Translations under genes and position numbers: made by a program
Shown here: positions 7,642 through 14,971 of the stretch, piece after piece
Numbering within the stretch: position 1 is the first letter of the stretch
Layout of the letters: the number at the start of each line of letters is the position of its first letter
Notes under the pieces: generated by a model
The model's database searches: none
Told to the model about the DNA's origin: nothing
What the model saw: only the letters and a program-made list of their open reading frames with translations
From: an uncultured Bacteroidales bacterium
GTDB taxonomy: Bacteria; Bacteroidota; Bacteroidia; Bacteroidales; Marinilabiliaceae
Assembly: GCA_937892095.1 (NCBI GenBank)
Contig: CALAVC010000243.1
Span: 1-25,337 of the forward strand
Reading direction: 5' to 3'
DNA length: 25,337 nt

Positions 7642-9446
7642 GAAACCCGATGGCACAACGCCCCAACATTGGTAGCACACCAGAAAAAGCACGCAATACA
7701 CGTCGGACACTATTGCGGCTCCTACCCTATTGGCAAGAGCATTGGCTCGTTATGCTCGGCATGCTTATTTGCTCAACAGCTTCGGTAGGCGTAACGCTTG
7801 CTGCACCATATCTTATCGGACGAGCCATAGACGACTGCATACACGTAGGCTTCGACATAAGCGTAGACTTTGCAACAATGACAGTATATCTTGTCGGCTT
7901 GGCAATAATATACGTTGTAGGTTGCGCACTAAGCTGGGCTCAAGAATTTGGCATGACATGGGTGTCGCAAAAGATAGTTACCAAACTACGTCGACAGATG
8001 ATGTCGCACCTTGTCAACTTAGACGTCAACTACTACGACACAAATAGTCGTGGCGACATTCTGAGCCGCTTTGCTAACGATGCCGAACTAATAAAAGACG
8101 GCATGGGGCAAACACTCATACAAGTGGTTACGACTGTTGTCTCCATGGTCGGCATGATAACCACAATGATTGTCCTAAGCCCCGAGCTGACAGGGCTTGT
8201 ATGCCTTAGCATACCTCTTGTGCTAATACTGACACGCGTCATAGTCTCTCGCTCACGCACGTTTTTCAACCGCCAACAAAGCGCACTGGGGCAGATGAAC
8301 TCTGTCATCGAAGAGAGCATCAACGGACTTAGGGTCATACGCTCGCTTGGTCGCGAAGAAGATTGGCGCACACGCTTTGCCACGGTCAACGAAGAAATGC
8401 GGACTTCGGGTACGAAAGCACAAATTAATAGTGGCCTGCTAATGCCAATGTTGCGAGTGTTGGACAACTTTACGTACATCCTCGTAGCAGTTGTTGGCGG
8501 AGCCATGGCTTTACGAGGCATGCTGACGGTTGGTGTCATACAATCGTTTTTGCTCTACACTCGCAACTTCCTACGCCCCGTCAACATGATTGCCACGCAA
8601 ATGAATACCTTGCAGTCGGCCTTTGCTGGGGCAGAGCGCGTGTTCGACATGCTCGACGTAGTGCCACAGATAATGGACAAAGCAGAAGCTATAAATCCGT
8701 CTGTCGACGTTCGTGGCGAAGTGATTTTCGACCACGTATCGTTTGGATATGTCAAGGGCAAACCCATCCTTAAAGACGTCTCGTTCACTGCTCGTCCGGG
8801 GCAAGTTATAGCAATCGTTGGAGGCACAGGAGCTGGCAAGACAACGCTAATGAACTTGCTCGCTCGCTTCTACGACGTCGACGGAGGTCGCATATTGCTT
8901 GACGGGGTAGACATTCGCAACTATGGCATAACATACCTTCGCGACTCGATGGCAATAGTCTTGCAAGAGCCTATACTATTTACCGACACTGTAAAAAACA
9001 ACATCTGCTACGGTGACCCCGCACGCTCGACACTTGCCGACGCACAAGAATCGGCACGACTGGCCATGGCCGAATCGTTTATCAACCGACTACCACATAC
9101 CTACGACACCCTGTTGGTTCGCCAAGGCGAAAACATCAGTCACGGACAAAAACAGCTACTTACCATAGCTCGCGCCATACATAGCAATGCTCCAATGCTC
9201 GTGCTCGACGAGGCAACAAGCAACATAGACACACACACAGAATTATTGCTACAAAAAGCTATCGAAAACCTAACCAAGGGGCGCACATGCTTCATGATTG
9301 CGCACCGACTAAGCACCATTCGCGACGCCGACAACATCCTCGTCATGCAAGACGGCAGAATTGCCGAACAAGGCACTCACGACCAATTACTCGAACGTGG
9401 CGGCATATATCGCAACATATACGATAGCCAATTTAATGTCTTATGA
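7638..9446 (+). CDS. Heterodimeric ABC exporter subunit with catalytic Walker B
   Basis: This 602-residue half-transporter has an N-terminal six-helix domain (residues about 35-330) and a nucleotide-binding domain with Walker A GGTGAGKTT (395-403), Walker B LVLDE with catalytic Glu525, and switch His556 (MIAHRLST). Its signature motif is altered to ISHGQ (500-504). The altered signature faces the degenerate Walker site of the upstream subunit, while this subunit's good Walker site faces that subunit's canonical LSGGQ. The two proteins therefore form one competent and one degenerate ATP site. It starts in the ATGA overlap with the upstream gene and ends in another ATGA overlap with the muramidase-like gene, which indicates translational coupling. 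Confidence 0.93.
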   Translation: MRNPMAQRPNIGSTPEKARNTRRTLLRLLPYWQEHWLVMLGMLICSTASVGVTLAAPYLIGRAIDDCIHVGFDISVDFATMTVYLVGLAIIYVVGCALSWAQEFGMTWVSQKIVTKLRRQMMSHLVNLDVNYYDTNSRGDILSRFANDAELIKDGMGQTLIQVVTTVVSMVGMITTMIVLSPELTGLVCLSIPLVLILTRVIVSRSRTFFNRQQSALGQMNSVIEESINGLRVIRSLGREEDWRTRFATVNEEMRTSGTKAQINSGLLMPMLRVLDNFTYILVAVVGGAMALRGMLTVGVIQSFLLYTRNFLRPVNMIATQMNTLQSAFAGAERVFDMLDVVPQIMDKAEAINPSVDVRGEVIFDHVSFGYVKGKPILKDVSFTARPGQVIAIVGGTGAGKTTLMNLLARFYDVDGGRILLDGVDIRNYGITYLRDSMAIVLQEPILFTDTVKNNICYGDPARSTLADAQESARLAMAESFINRLPHTYDTLLVRQGENISHGQKQLLTIARAIHSNAPMLVLDEATSNIDTHTELLLQKAIENLTKGRTCFMIAHRLSTIRDADNILVMQDGRIAEQGTHDQLLERGGIYRNIYDSQFNVL

Positions 9447-10090
9447 AAAGGAGCAAGCGAAAGCGCAAACAAAAAACATACGTCATAATCACACTCTTTG
9501 TGGGTGCACTATTTGCTGTAGCCTCCTACGCTTTGTGGCAAGACGGACGATATGCAATTGGTCAGCACATGCGTTGCCAAGATGCCATGCGCAACTATGC
9601 CGACAGCGTACGCGTCAATGCCGAGCGATTTAATTTGCCTCCCGAATATCTTATGTCGCTCATAATGCTTGAATGTTCGGGACAAAAAACGCCACCTGCA
9701 CGCTTTGAACCCAAAATATACGAGCGACTAAAGTCGATTTACAGCACACATAGAGGTAGCCTTGAACACGTCAACTACAACGTTATCTCTAATGCTACCG
9801 ACGGCACACTGCGCAATTTGGCCAGCTCGTGGGGACCATTTCAACTAATGGGCTACAAGTGTCTACCTTTGGGCATACTCGTAAACGACCTAAGAGGCTC
9901 TGCCGACGGACGTAGCGTATACTGGGCATGCAAATGGATACGTAGCGAATATGGCAAATATCTCGACGAAAAGCAGTTTGAAAAAGCCTTTCGCATACAC
10001 AACACTGGTAGACCCGACGGGCAAACACACAACCCAAACTACGTAGGCAACGGCATGAAATATGTTCGCTATTTTAGTAAACGATTATAA
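9443..10090 (+). CDS. Membrane-anchored muramidase / lytic transglycosylase-like protein
   Basis: The 215-residue protein has a strongly basic start (MKRSKRKRKQK), one transmembrane helix at about residues 12-31, and a periplasmic lysozyme-like domain. The segment LPPEYLMSLIMLECSG places a candidate catalytic Glu at residue 77. It is followed by RFEPKIYERLKS and later SSWGPFQLMGY, both reminiscent of N-acetylmuramidase and transglycosylase families, where a Glu is followed by an FEP...ER segment and by S-W-G-x-F-Q. NPNYVGNGMKYVRYF near the end fits the family's terminal tyrosine-rich helix. It probably cleaves peptidoglycan at the inner-membrane face of the periplasm. It is the last gene of the DUF4153-ABC operon, overlapping the exporter by 4 bp, so a role in opening the wall for an exported product is possible but inferred. 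Confidence 0.72.
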   Translation: MKRSKRKRKQKTYVIITLFVGALFAVASYALWQDGRYAIGQHMRCQDAMRNYADSVRVNAERFNLPPEYLMSLIMLECSGQKTPPARFEPKIYERLKSIYSTHRGSLEHVNYNVISNATDGTLRNLASSWGPFQLMGYKCLPLGILVNDLRGSADGRSVYWACKWIRSEYGKYLDEKQFEKAFRIHNTGRPDGQTHNPNYVGNGMKYVRYFSKRL

Positions 10091-10103
10091 TACAGACGTA
10101 TAC

Positions 10104-10127
10104 AATTAAAGAAATATTTCTTTAATT
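10104..10127. repeat. 24-bp perfect A/T-rich palindrome
   Basis: Bases 10104-10127 form an uninterrupted inverted repeat centred on AT (core AAAGAAATATTTCTTT), 14 bp after the muramidase-like stop. Its right end overlaps TAATTTTG (10123-10130), a match to the -7 box TAnnTTTG. With only two G-C pairs it would be a weak terminator, so an operator overlapping a promoter is at least as likely. Confidence 0.6.
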
Positions 10128-10164
10128 TTGTGCGCATAACTATGGCTTTAAGCGCAATATTCGT

Positions 10165-10172
10165 TTTCTTTG
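10165..10172 (+). promoter_or_regulatory. Candidate -7 box of the nqr operon
   Basis: TTTCTTTG followed by C matches TAnnTTTG with one mismatch. A start about 7 bases later would give a leader of about 165 bases that contains the paired structure at 10201-10307. The alternative is TAATTTTG at 10123-10130. No convincing -33 TTTG lies at the usual distance from either. Confidence 0.3.
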
Positions 10173-10200
10173 CACGACACAAAACACATAACCCATCATA

Positions 10201-10307
10201 GGGCATAAGAGGCAACATTTATGGTCCTCGACAAACTATATGCAGCAACACAACGCTCCGCCAACGCTCGTCAGCATGGCGTGGGGCGTTGTCTTTCGTT
10301 TATGCCC
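10201..10307 (+). promoter_or_regulatory. Structured 5' leader of the nqr operon
   Basis: The gene-free stretch before nqrA can fold into an outer 8-bp perfect stem (GGGCATAA at 10201-10208 with TTATGCCC at 10300-10307). This encloses a 12-bp stem (ACAACGCTCCGC at 10250-10261 with GTGGGGCGTTGT at 10281-10292, two G-U pairs). CATAA of the outer stem could instead pair with TTATG at 10219-10223. The inner stem is followed by CTTTCGTTT, a weak T-rich tract. It does not match the FMN riboswitch or another class I recognise. Confidence 0.45.
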
Positions 10308-10347
10308 AAGTCAACCTCCGAAATACAAACTTTCATCAACAATACCA

Positions 10348-11697
10348 ATGTCTGACGTTATCAAACTAAAAAAAGGTCTGGACATACGCCTCAAGGGCAA
10401 AGCCGATACGGTGTATGGACAGGCAGCGTCGCCCGAGCTTTATGCCATAAAGCCCACAGACTTCTTTGGACTCAAACCCAAAATGCAAGTCAAAGAAGGC
10501 GATAAGATTGAAGCGGGCAGCACTCTCTTCACAGACAAAAACCTCACCGATGTGCGTTTCGTTTCTCCAGTAAGCGGCATCGTAGAGGCTATACGTCGTG
10601 GCGAAAGACGTGCCATACTCGAAGTCGTAGTACGAGCTTCCGAAAAACCAGCCCCTGTCGAAATAGAAAAATTAGACACGGCAAAAGCTTCGCGCGAGCA
10701 AGTTATCGACAAACTATTGCAGACTGGTGCGTGGACCTATTTCCGTCAGCGCCCCTACAATGTCATTGCCAATCCAACCCTCAACCACAAGGCAATCTTC
10801 ATCTCAACATTTGACACCGCACCTCTTGCGCCCGACTACGACCACGTCATACGTGGCAACGAAGAAGACTTCCAAGCAGGCGTAGACGTTCTCGCTAAGA
10901 TTGCGCCTGTGTATATAGGAACACACGGAAACAACAGCTCTAAAGCTTTCATAGGCGCACGCAACGCAACCGTAACAGCTTTCGAAGGAGCTCACCCTGC
11001 TGGCTGCGTAGGTGTACAAATAAACCACACCAACCCCATCAACGCAGGCGAAACAGTCCTTACCATCCAACCACAAGAAGTCGTGGCCATAGGCAAGATA
11101 TTTGCTCAGGGCAAACTCGACTTCTCGCGCGTGGTAGTTCTTGCGGGTCCCGAAGTTCGCAAGCCACTATACTTCCGTACCACACTTGGCGCACAAGTAT
11201 CGACCATCGTTGCAGGCAATGCCAAGACTGCCGACGAAGGCGCACGACTAATCAGTGGCAACGTTCTGACAGGCAAGCAAATAGCTGCCGATGGCTTCCT
11301 TGGCTACTACGACAGCCAACTCACAGCCATAACCGAAGGCAACAAGAGCGAGTTCTTCGGTTGGATAACGCCAGGTTGCAACAAGTTCTCTGCCAGCCGT
11401 ACATTCTTTACTTGGCTACAAGGCAAGAAGGAGTACACACTCGACACCAACACCCACGGTGAACAACGAGCCATCGTCGTAAGTGGCGAAATGGAAAAAG
11501 TATTCCCCATGGACATCTATCCCGAACACCTCATCAAAGCCATTCTTGATCGCGACATCGACAAGATGATAGAACTCGGCATCTACGAAGTTGTGGAAGA
11601 GGACATGGCTCTGTGCGATTTTGTCAACACTTCCAAACTGCCAATCCAAAAGATACTACGCAACGGCTTGGCTCTCATGATGGAAGAAGTAGGCTAA
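10348..11697 (+). CDS. nqrA: Na+-translocating NADH:quinone reductase subunit A
   Basis: This is the peripheral, quinone-proximal subunit of the Na+-NQR complex at the inner membrane. The sequence from MSDVIKLKKGLDIRLKGKA onward, with PEVRKPLYFRTTLGA, GWITPGCNKFSASRTFFTWL, and FPMDIYPEHLIKAILDRD, matches NqrA, and 449 residues is the normal length. I chose the ATG at 10348. The open frame extends to 10240, but the extra 36 residues are unlike any NqrA N-terminus and cover the structured leader. It is the first gene of nqrABCDEF and is followed by a 47-bp gap to nqrB. A 44-codon open frame (10221-10355) in another frame overlaps its start by 8 bp. Confidence 0.96.
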   Translation: MSDVIKLKKGLDIRLKGKADTVYGQAASPELYAIKPTDFFGLKPKMQVKEGDKIEAGSTLFTDKNLTDVRFVSPVSGIVEAIRRGERRAILEVVVRASEKPAPVEIEKLDTAKASREQVIDKLLQTGAWTYFRQRPYNVIANPTLNHKAIFISTFDTAPLAPDYDHVIRGNEEDFQAGVDVLAKIAPVYIGTHGNNSSKAFIGARNATVTAFEGAHPAGCVGVQINHTNPINAGETVLTIQPQEVVAIGKIFAQGKLDFSRVVVLAGPEVRKPLYFRTTLGAQVSTIVAGNAKTADEGARLISGNVLTGKQIAADGFLGYYDSQLTAITEGNKSEFFGWITPGCNKFSASRTFFTWLQGKKEYTLDTNTHGEQRAIVVSGEMEKVFPMDIYPEHLIKAILDRDIDKMIELGIYEVVEEDMALCDFVNTSKLPIQKILRNGLALMMEEVG

Positions 11698-11744
11698 AAA
11701 CATCATTTGAAAAGATATTACACAAATTCTAAAACTATCCTACT

Positions 11745-12911
11745 TTGGAATCTTTAAGAAAATATCTGGATAGCGTGAAGCCCAACTTTGAGAAAGGTGG
11801 GAAATATCAGAAGTTCCAAGCAACCTTTGAGGCCTTCGAGAGCTTCCTCTTCGCGCCAGCCACAACAAATCAAAGTGGCGTACACATCCGCGATGGTGTC
11901 GATCTAAAGAGAGTCATCTCAATGGTCATCATTGCACTCATTCCTGCCATGCTGTTCGGTATCTGGAACACTGGCTACCAACACTACCAAGCACTGGGGC
12001 TCGAACAATCGTTTTTCTGCAACTTCATCTATGGCCTGAAAATATTCGTACCAATGGCCATCGTCAGCTACGTTGTAGGTCTGACCATAGAGTTTGCTAC
12101 CGCACAAATACGTGGCGAACAAGTCAACGAAGGTTTTCTTGCCACAGGTCTGCTAATCCCACTAATCATGCCAGCCGACGTGCCCCTTTGGATGGTGGCA
12201 ATAGCCACGGCATTCTCGGTAATCTTCGTCAAGGAAGTGTTTGGTGGCACTGGCATGAACATTTGGAACCCAGCTCTCGTTGCTCGCGCATTCCTATTCT
12301 TTGCCTATCCAAGCAAGATGAGTGGTGATAGCGTATGGTATGGTGTCGACCAAGCCGTCGACGGCTTCACTGGAGCCACTGCTCTTTCGCTCGCTGGTAG
12401 CAACATCGATGTAGCCACTGCCAAATACGATTTTATGACAGCTTTTATGGGCTACATGCCAGGCTCCATTGGCGAGACAAGCGCTCTCTGCATACTCATT
12501 GGCGGACTCTTCTTATTGCTCACCGGCGTAGCAAGTTGGAAAGTTATGTGCTCAGTATTTGTAGGAGGTGCACTCACGGCATTCCTATTCAATCAGTTTG
12601 GTCCCGACACCAACATAGCTCACTTGCCTTGGTACTTGCACCTCGTGTATGGTGGCTTCTGCTTTGGCGCAGTCTTTATGGCCACAGACCCCGTAACATC
12701 GTGCCGCACCGAAACGGGTAAATACATCTTCGGTCTGCTCGTAGGCTTCGTAGCCATAGTGGTTCGTGTGCTCAACCCTGGCTATCCCGAAGGCATGATG
12801 CTCGCCATACTCTTTATGAACACCGTAGCGCCACTCATCGACTACTTCGTTGTCGACAGCAATATAAGCCGTCGTAAAAAACGCGCACTCAAAGTAGCAA
12901 AAAAAGATTAG
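11745..12911 (+). CDS. nqrB: Na+-translocating NADH:quinone reductase subunit B
   Basis: NqrB is the main membrane subunit and carries covalent FMN, riboflavin and part of the sodium path. The protein has about ten hydrophobic segments. The flavinylation motif reads DGFTGATALS with the acceptor Thr near residue 212, which ApbE (not in this window) would modify. The start is TTG at 11745; its context ESLRKYLDSVKPNFEKGGK aligns with the typical NqrB beginning (xLRKYLDxxKPNFEKGGK), so the rare start codon is well supported. Length is 388 residues. It sits between nqrA and nqrC with gaps of 47 and 20 bp. Confidence 0.96.
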   Translation: MESLRKYLDSVKPNFEKGGKYQKFQATFEAFESFLFAPATTNQSGVHIRDGVDLKRVISMVIIALIPAMLFGIWNTGYQHYQALGLEQSFFCNFIYGLKIFVPMAIVSYVVGLTIEFATAQIRGEQVNEGFLATGLLIPLIMPADVPLWMVAIATAFSVIFVKEVFGGTGMNIWNPALVARAFLFFAYPSKMSGDSVWYGVDQAVDGFTGATALSLAGSNIDVATAKYDFMTAFMGYMPGSIGETSALCILIGGLFLLLTGVASWKVMCSVFVGGALTAFLFNQFGPDTNIAHLPWYLHLVYGGFCFGAVFMATDPVTSCRTETGKYIFGLLVGFVAIVVRVLNPGYPEGMMLAILFMNTVAPLIDYFVVDSNISRRKKRALKVAKKD

Positions 12912-12931
12912 TCAACCACACAAAAGCTTAA

Positions 12932-13630
12932 ATGATGTCTACAGAAAATAAGAAAGGCTTGTCCACCAACAGCAATGCCTACACGCTCATTTATGCGGCC
13001 GTCTTGGTGGTGATTGTCGCATTTTTGCTCAGCTTTGTAGCCTCTACCCTCAAAGCACGTCAGGACGACAACGAACGTCTTGACAAAAAAGCCCAAATAC
13101 TTAGCGCCATTGGCGTAAACGACGACGACACACAAGCCGCCTATGACAAATATGTACGCGCAGAACAAATTGTCAATGCCAACGGTGAGGTTGTCAAAAC
13201 CGAAGGTGGCTTCGATGTCGACTTCAACAAACAAGCCGACGACAACAACCTGCCTGTCTACGTATGCGAAAAAGATGGTCAGACCAAATACATCATCCCA
13301 CTTCGTGGCAACGGACTTTGGGGACCAATCTGGGGCTATATCGGTCTGAAAGAAGACAAGAACACCATAGAGGGAATATACTTTGCCCACGAAAGTGAGA
13401 CCCCAGGTCTGGGCGCAGAAATAGTTACCGACAAATTCCGCGACCCATTCAAAGACAAGCAAATTAAGAAAAACGGTGAGGTAGTCTCTGTTGCCGTCCT
13501 TAAAAAAGGTCTTACGGCCGACGGACAAGACCAAGTAGACGCCATCTCAGGTGGCACGATCACTTCAAATGGTGTCAACGAAATGCTCAAGACTTGTCTT
13601 GCTAAGTACAAAAACTTCTTAACAAAGTAA
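12932..13630 (+). CDS. nqrC: Na+-translocating NADH:quinone reductase subunit C
   Basis: NqrC has one N-terminal transmembrane helix (residues about 18-39) and a periplasmic FMN-binding domain. The flavin motif is D-A-I-S-G-G-T (203-209), so the acceptor Thr is residue 209 and the usual Ala of SGAT is Gly. The rest of the motif region (ITSNGVNEML) is normal, so covalent FMN is still expected. Two adjacent ATG codons (12932 and 12935) could both serve as start. Length is 232 residues. Confidence 0.95.
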   Translation: MMSTENKKGLSTNSNAYTLIYAAVLVVIVAFLLSFVASTLKARQDDNERLDKKAQILSAIGVNDDDTQAAYDKYVRAEQIVNANGEVVKTEGGFDVDFNKQADDNNLPVYVCEKDGQTKYIIPLRGNGLWGPIWGYIGLKEDKNTIEGIYFAHESETPGLGAEIVTDKFRDPFKDKQIKKNGEVVSVAVLKKGLTADGQDQVDAISGGTITSNGVNEMLKTCLAKYKNFLTK

Positions 13631-13634
13631 ACTC

Positions 13635-13640
13635 GGAGGA
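13635..13640 (+). promoter_or_regulatory. Strong Shine-Dalgarno sequence before nqrD
   Basis: GGAGGA lies 8 bases before the nqrD ATG. Clear Shine-Dalgarno sequences are rare in Bacteroidetes, and the other genes in this window lack one as good, so this site fixes the nqrD start and is unusual for the region. Confidence 0.7.
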
Positions 13641-13648
13641 CAATTAAA

Positions 13649-14278
13649 ATGAGTGAACTATTCTCTAAGAACAACAAGGACGCATTCCTCCTGCCATTGG
13701 GCAAAAATAATCCCGTCACCGTACAGGTGCTCGGCATCTGCTCTGCCTTGGCCGTAACAGCTCAGCTAAAACCAGCCTTGGTAATGGGACTCGCCGTAAC
13801 GGTCATCGTAGCCTTCGCCAACGTCATCATATCGCTCATACGCAACACCATACCTATGCGTATCCGAATCATAGTACAACTCGTTGTCGTTGCTGCACTT
13901 GTAACAATAGTCAACCAAATACTGAAAGCCTTTGCATACGATGTCAGCAAAGAGCTTTCAGTCTACGTGGGTCTTATCATAACCAACTGTATCCTCATGG
14001 GTCGCCTCGAAGCCTTTGCTATGATGAATAAGCCGTGGCCATCGTTCCTCGACGGACTTGGCAACGGACTTGGCTATGCTAAGATACTCGTCATTGTAGC
14101 ATTCTTCCGCGAGCTATTGGGCTCTGGCACCCTACTCGGCTACGATGTCTTGGGCTGGGCTCAGCAGTTTGGCTATCAGAACAACGGTCTGATGCTCATG
14201 CCTGCAATGGCACTAATCGTTGTAGCTTGCATCATTTGGTGGCAACGCGCCCACGACAAAGAATTGCAAGAAAAATAA
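13649..14278 (+). CDS. nqrD: Na+-translocating NADH:quinone reductase subunit D
   Basis: This is a 209-residue membrane subunit with about six transmembrane helices. NqrD and NqrE are homologous inverted-topology subunits that together bind an Fe centre inside the membrane. Segments such as NPVTVQVLGICSALAVT, LIITNCILMGRLEAFAM and DGLGNGLGYAKILVIVAFFRELLGSGTL are diagnostic; the Cys in TNCI is the conserved iron-ligand position. The ATG at 13649 is supported by GGAGGA 8 bases upstream. It is followed by nqrE after 38 bp. Confidence 0.96.
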   Translation: MSELFSKNNKDAFLLPLGKNNPVTVQVLGICSALAVTAQLKPALVMGLAVTVIVAFANVIISLIRNTIPMRIRIIVQLVVVAALVTIVNQILKAFAYDVSKELSVYVGLIITNCILMGRLEAFAMMNKPWPSFLDGLGNGLGYAKILVIVAFFRELLGSGTLLGYDVLGWAQQFGYQNNGLMLMPAMALIVVACIIWWQRAHDKELQEK

Positions 14279-14316
14279 CCCATTTGTCAAATCTATTCTG
14301 TTATACATAAAACACA

Positions 14317-14946
14317 ATGGAAAATAGCTTATTGAGCTTGTTCGTCCGCTCCATATTTGTGGACAACATGATCTTTGCGTTCTTCCTTGGCATGTGTTCC
14401 TACCTTGCCGTGTCGAAAAACGTCAAGACAGCCATAGGGCTCGGCGTGGCCGTCACCTTTGTCTTGGCAGTAACGTTGCCCGTCAACTATCTTTTGCAAA
14501 GATACGTACTTGCCGAAGGTGCCATAGTAGAGGGTGTCGACCTCTCGTTCCTTAGCTTCATACTCTTCATTGCCATAATTGCTGGCATTGTACAGATTGT
14601 CGAAATGGTGGTCGAAAAATACAGCCCATCTCTCTACAATCAACTCGGCATATTCTTGCCACTAATAGCTGTCAACTGTGCCATTATGGGTGGCTCACTC
14701 TTTATGCAACAACGCATAGGACTCGACCCATCCGACCCTAAGGCAATCACAAGTCTTGCCTCGGCATTCGTCTACGCTTTGGGCTCTGGTCTTGGTTGGC
14801 TTGTGGCCATAGTATTGCTTGCAGCCATACGCGAAAAAATGGCATATAGCAATGTCCCTGCCGCTCTAAAAGGCCTTGGAATAACGTTTATCGTTGTAGG
14901 TCTTATGGCCCTCTCGTTCATGTGCTTCTCTGGCCTCAAAATCTAA
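14317..14946 (+). CDS. nqrE: Na+-translocating NADH:quinone reductase subunit E
   Basis: This 209-residue six-helix membrane subunit is homologous to NqrD and RnfA. It contains NMIFAFFLGMCSYLAVSKN near the start and LIAVNCAIMGGSLFMQQR in the middle, the two half-sites with conserved Cys that ligate the intramembrane Fe centre together with NqrD. The position between nqrD and nqrF, with gaps of 38 and 25 bp, matches the standard gene order of NQR operons and argues against an Rnf complex. Confidence 0.96.
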   Translation: MENSLLSLFVRSIFVDNMIFAFFLGMCSYLAVSKNVKTAIGLGVAVTFVLAVTLPVNYLLQRYVLAEGAIVEGVDLSFLSFILFIAIIAGIVQIVEMVVEKYSPSLYNQLGIFLPLIAVNCAIMGGSLFMQQRIGLDPSDPKAITSLASAFVYALGSGLGWLVAIVLLAAIREKMAYSNVPAALKGLGITFIVVGLMALSFMCFSGLKI

Positions 14947-14971
14947 TTAGTAACTTGCAACACATTAGATA

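Noticed and set aside
10240..10347. Extended N-terminus of NqrA
   Set aside because: The extra 36 codons cover the structured leader and do not resemble any NqrA. MSDVIKLKKGL at 10348 is the standard beginning.
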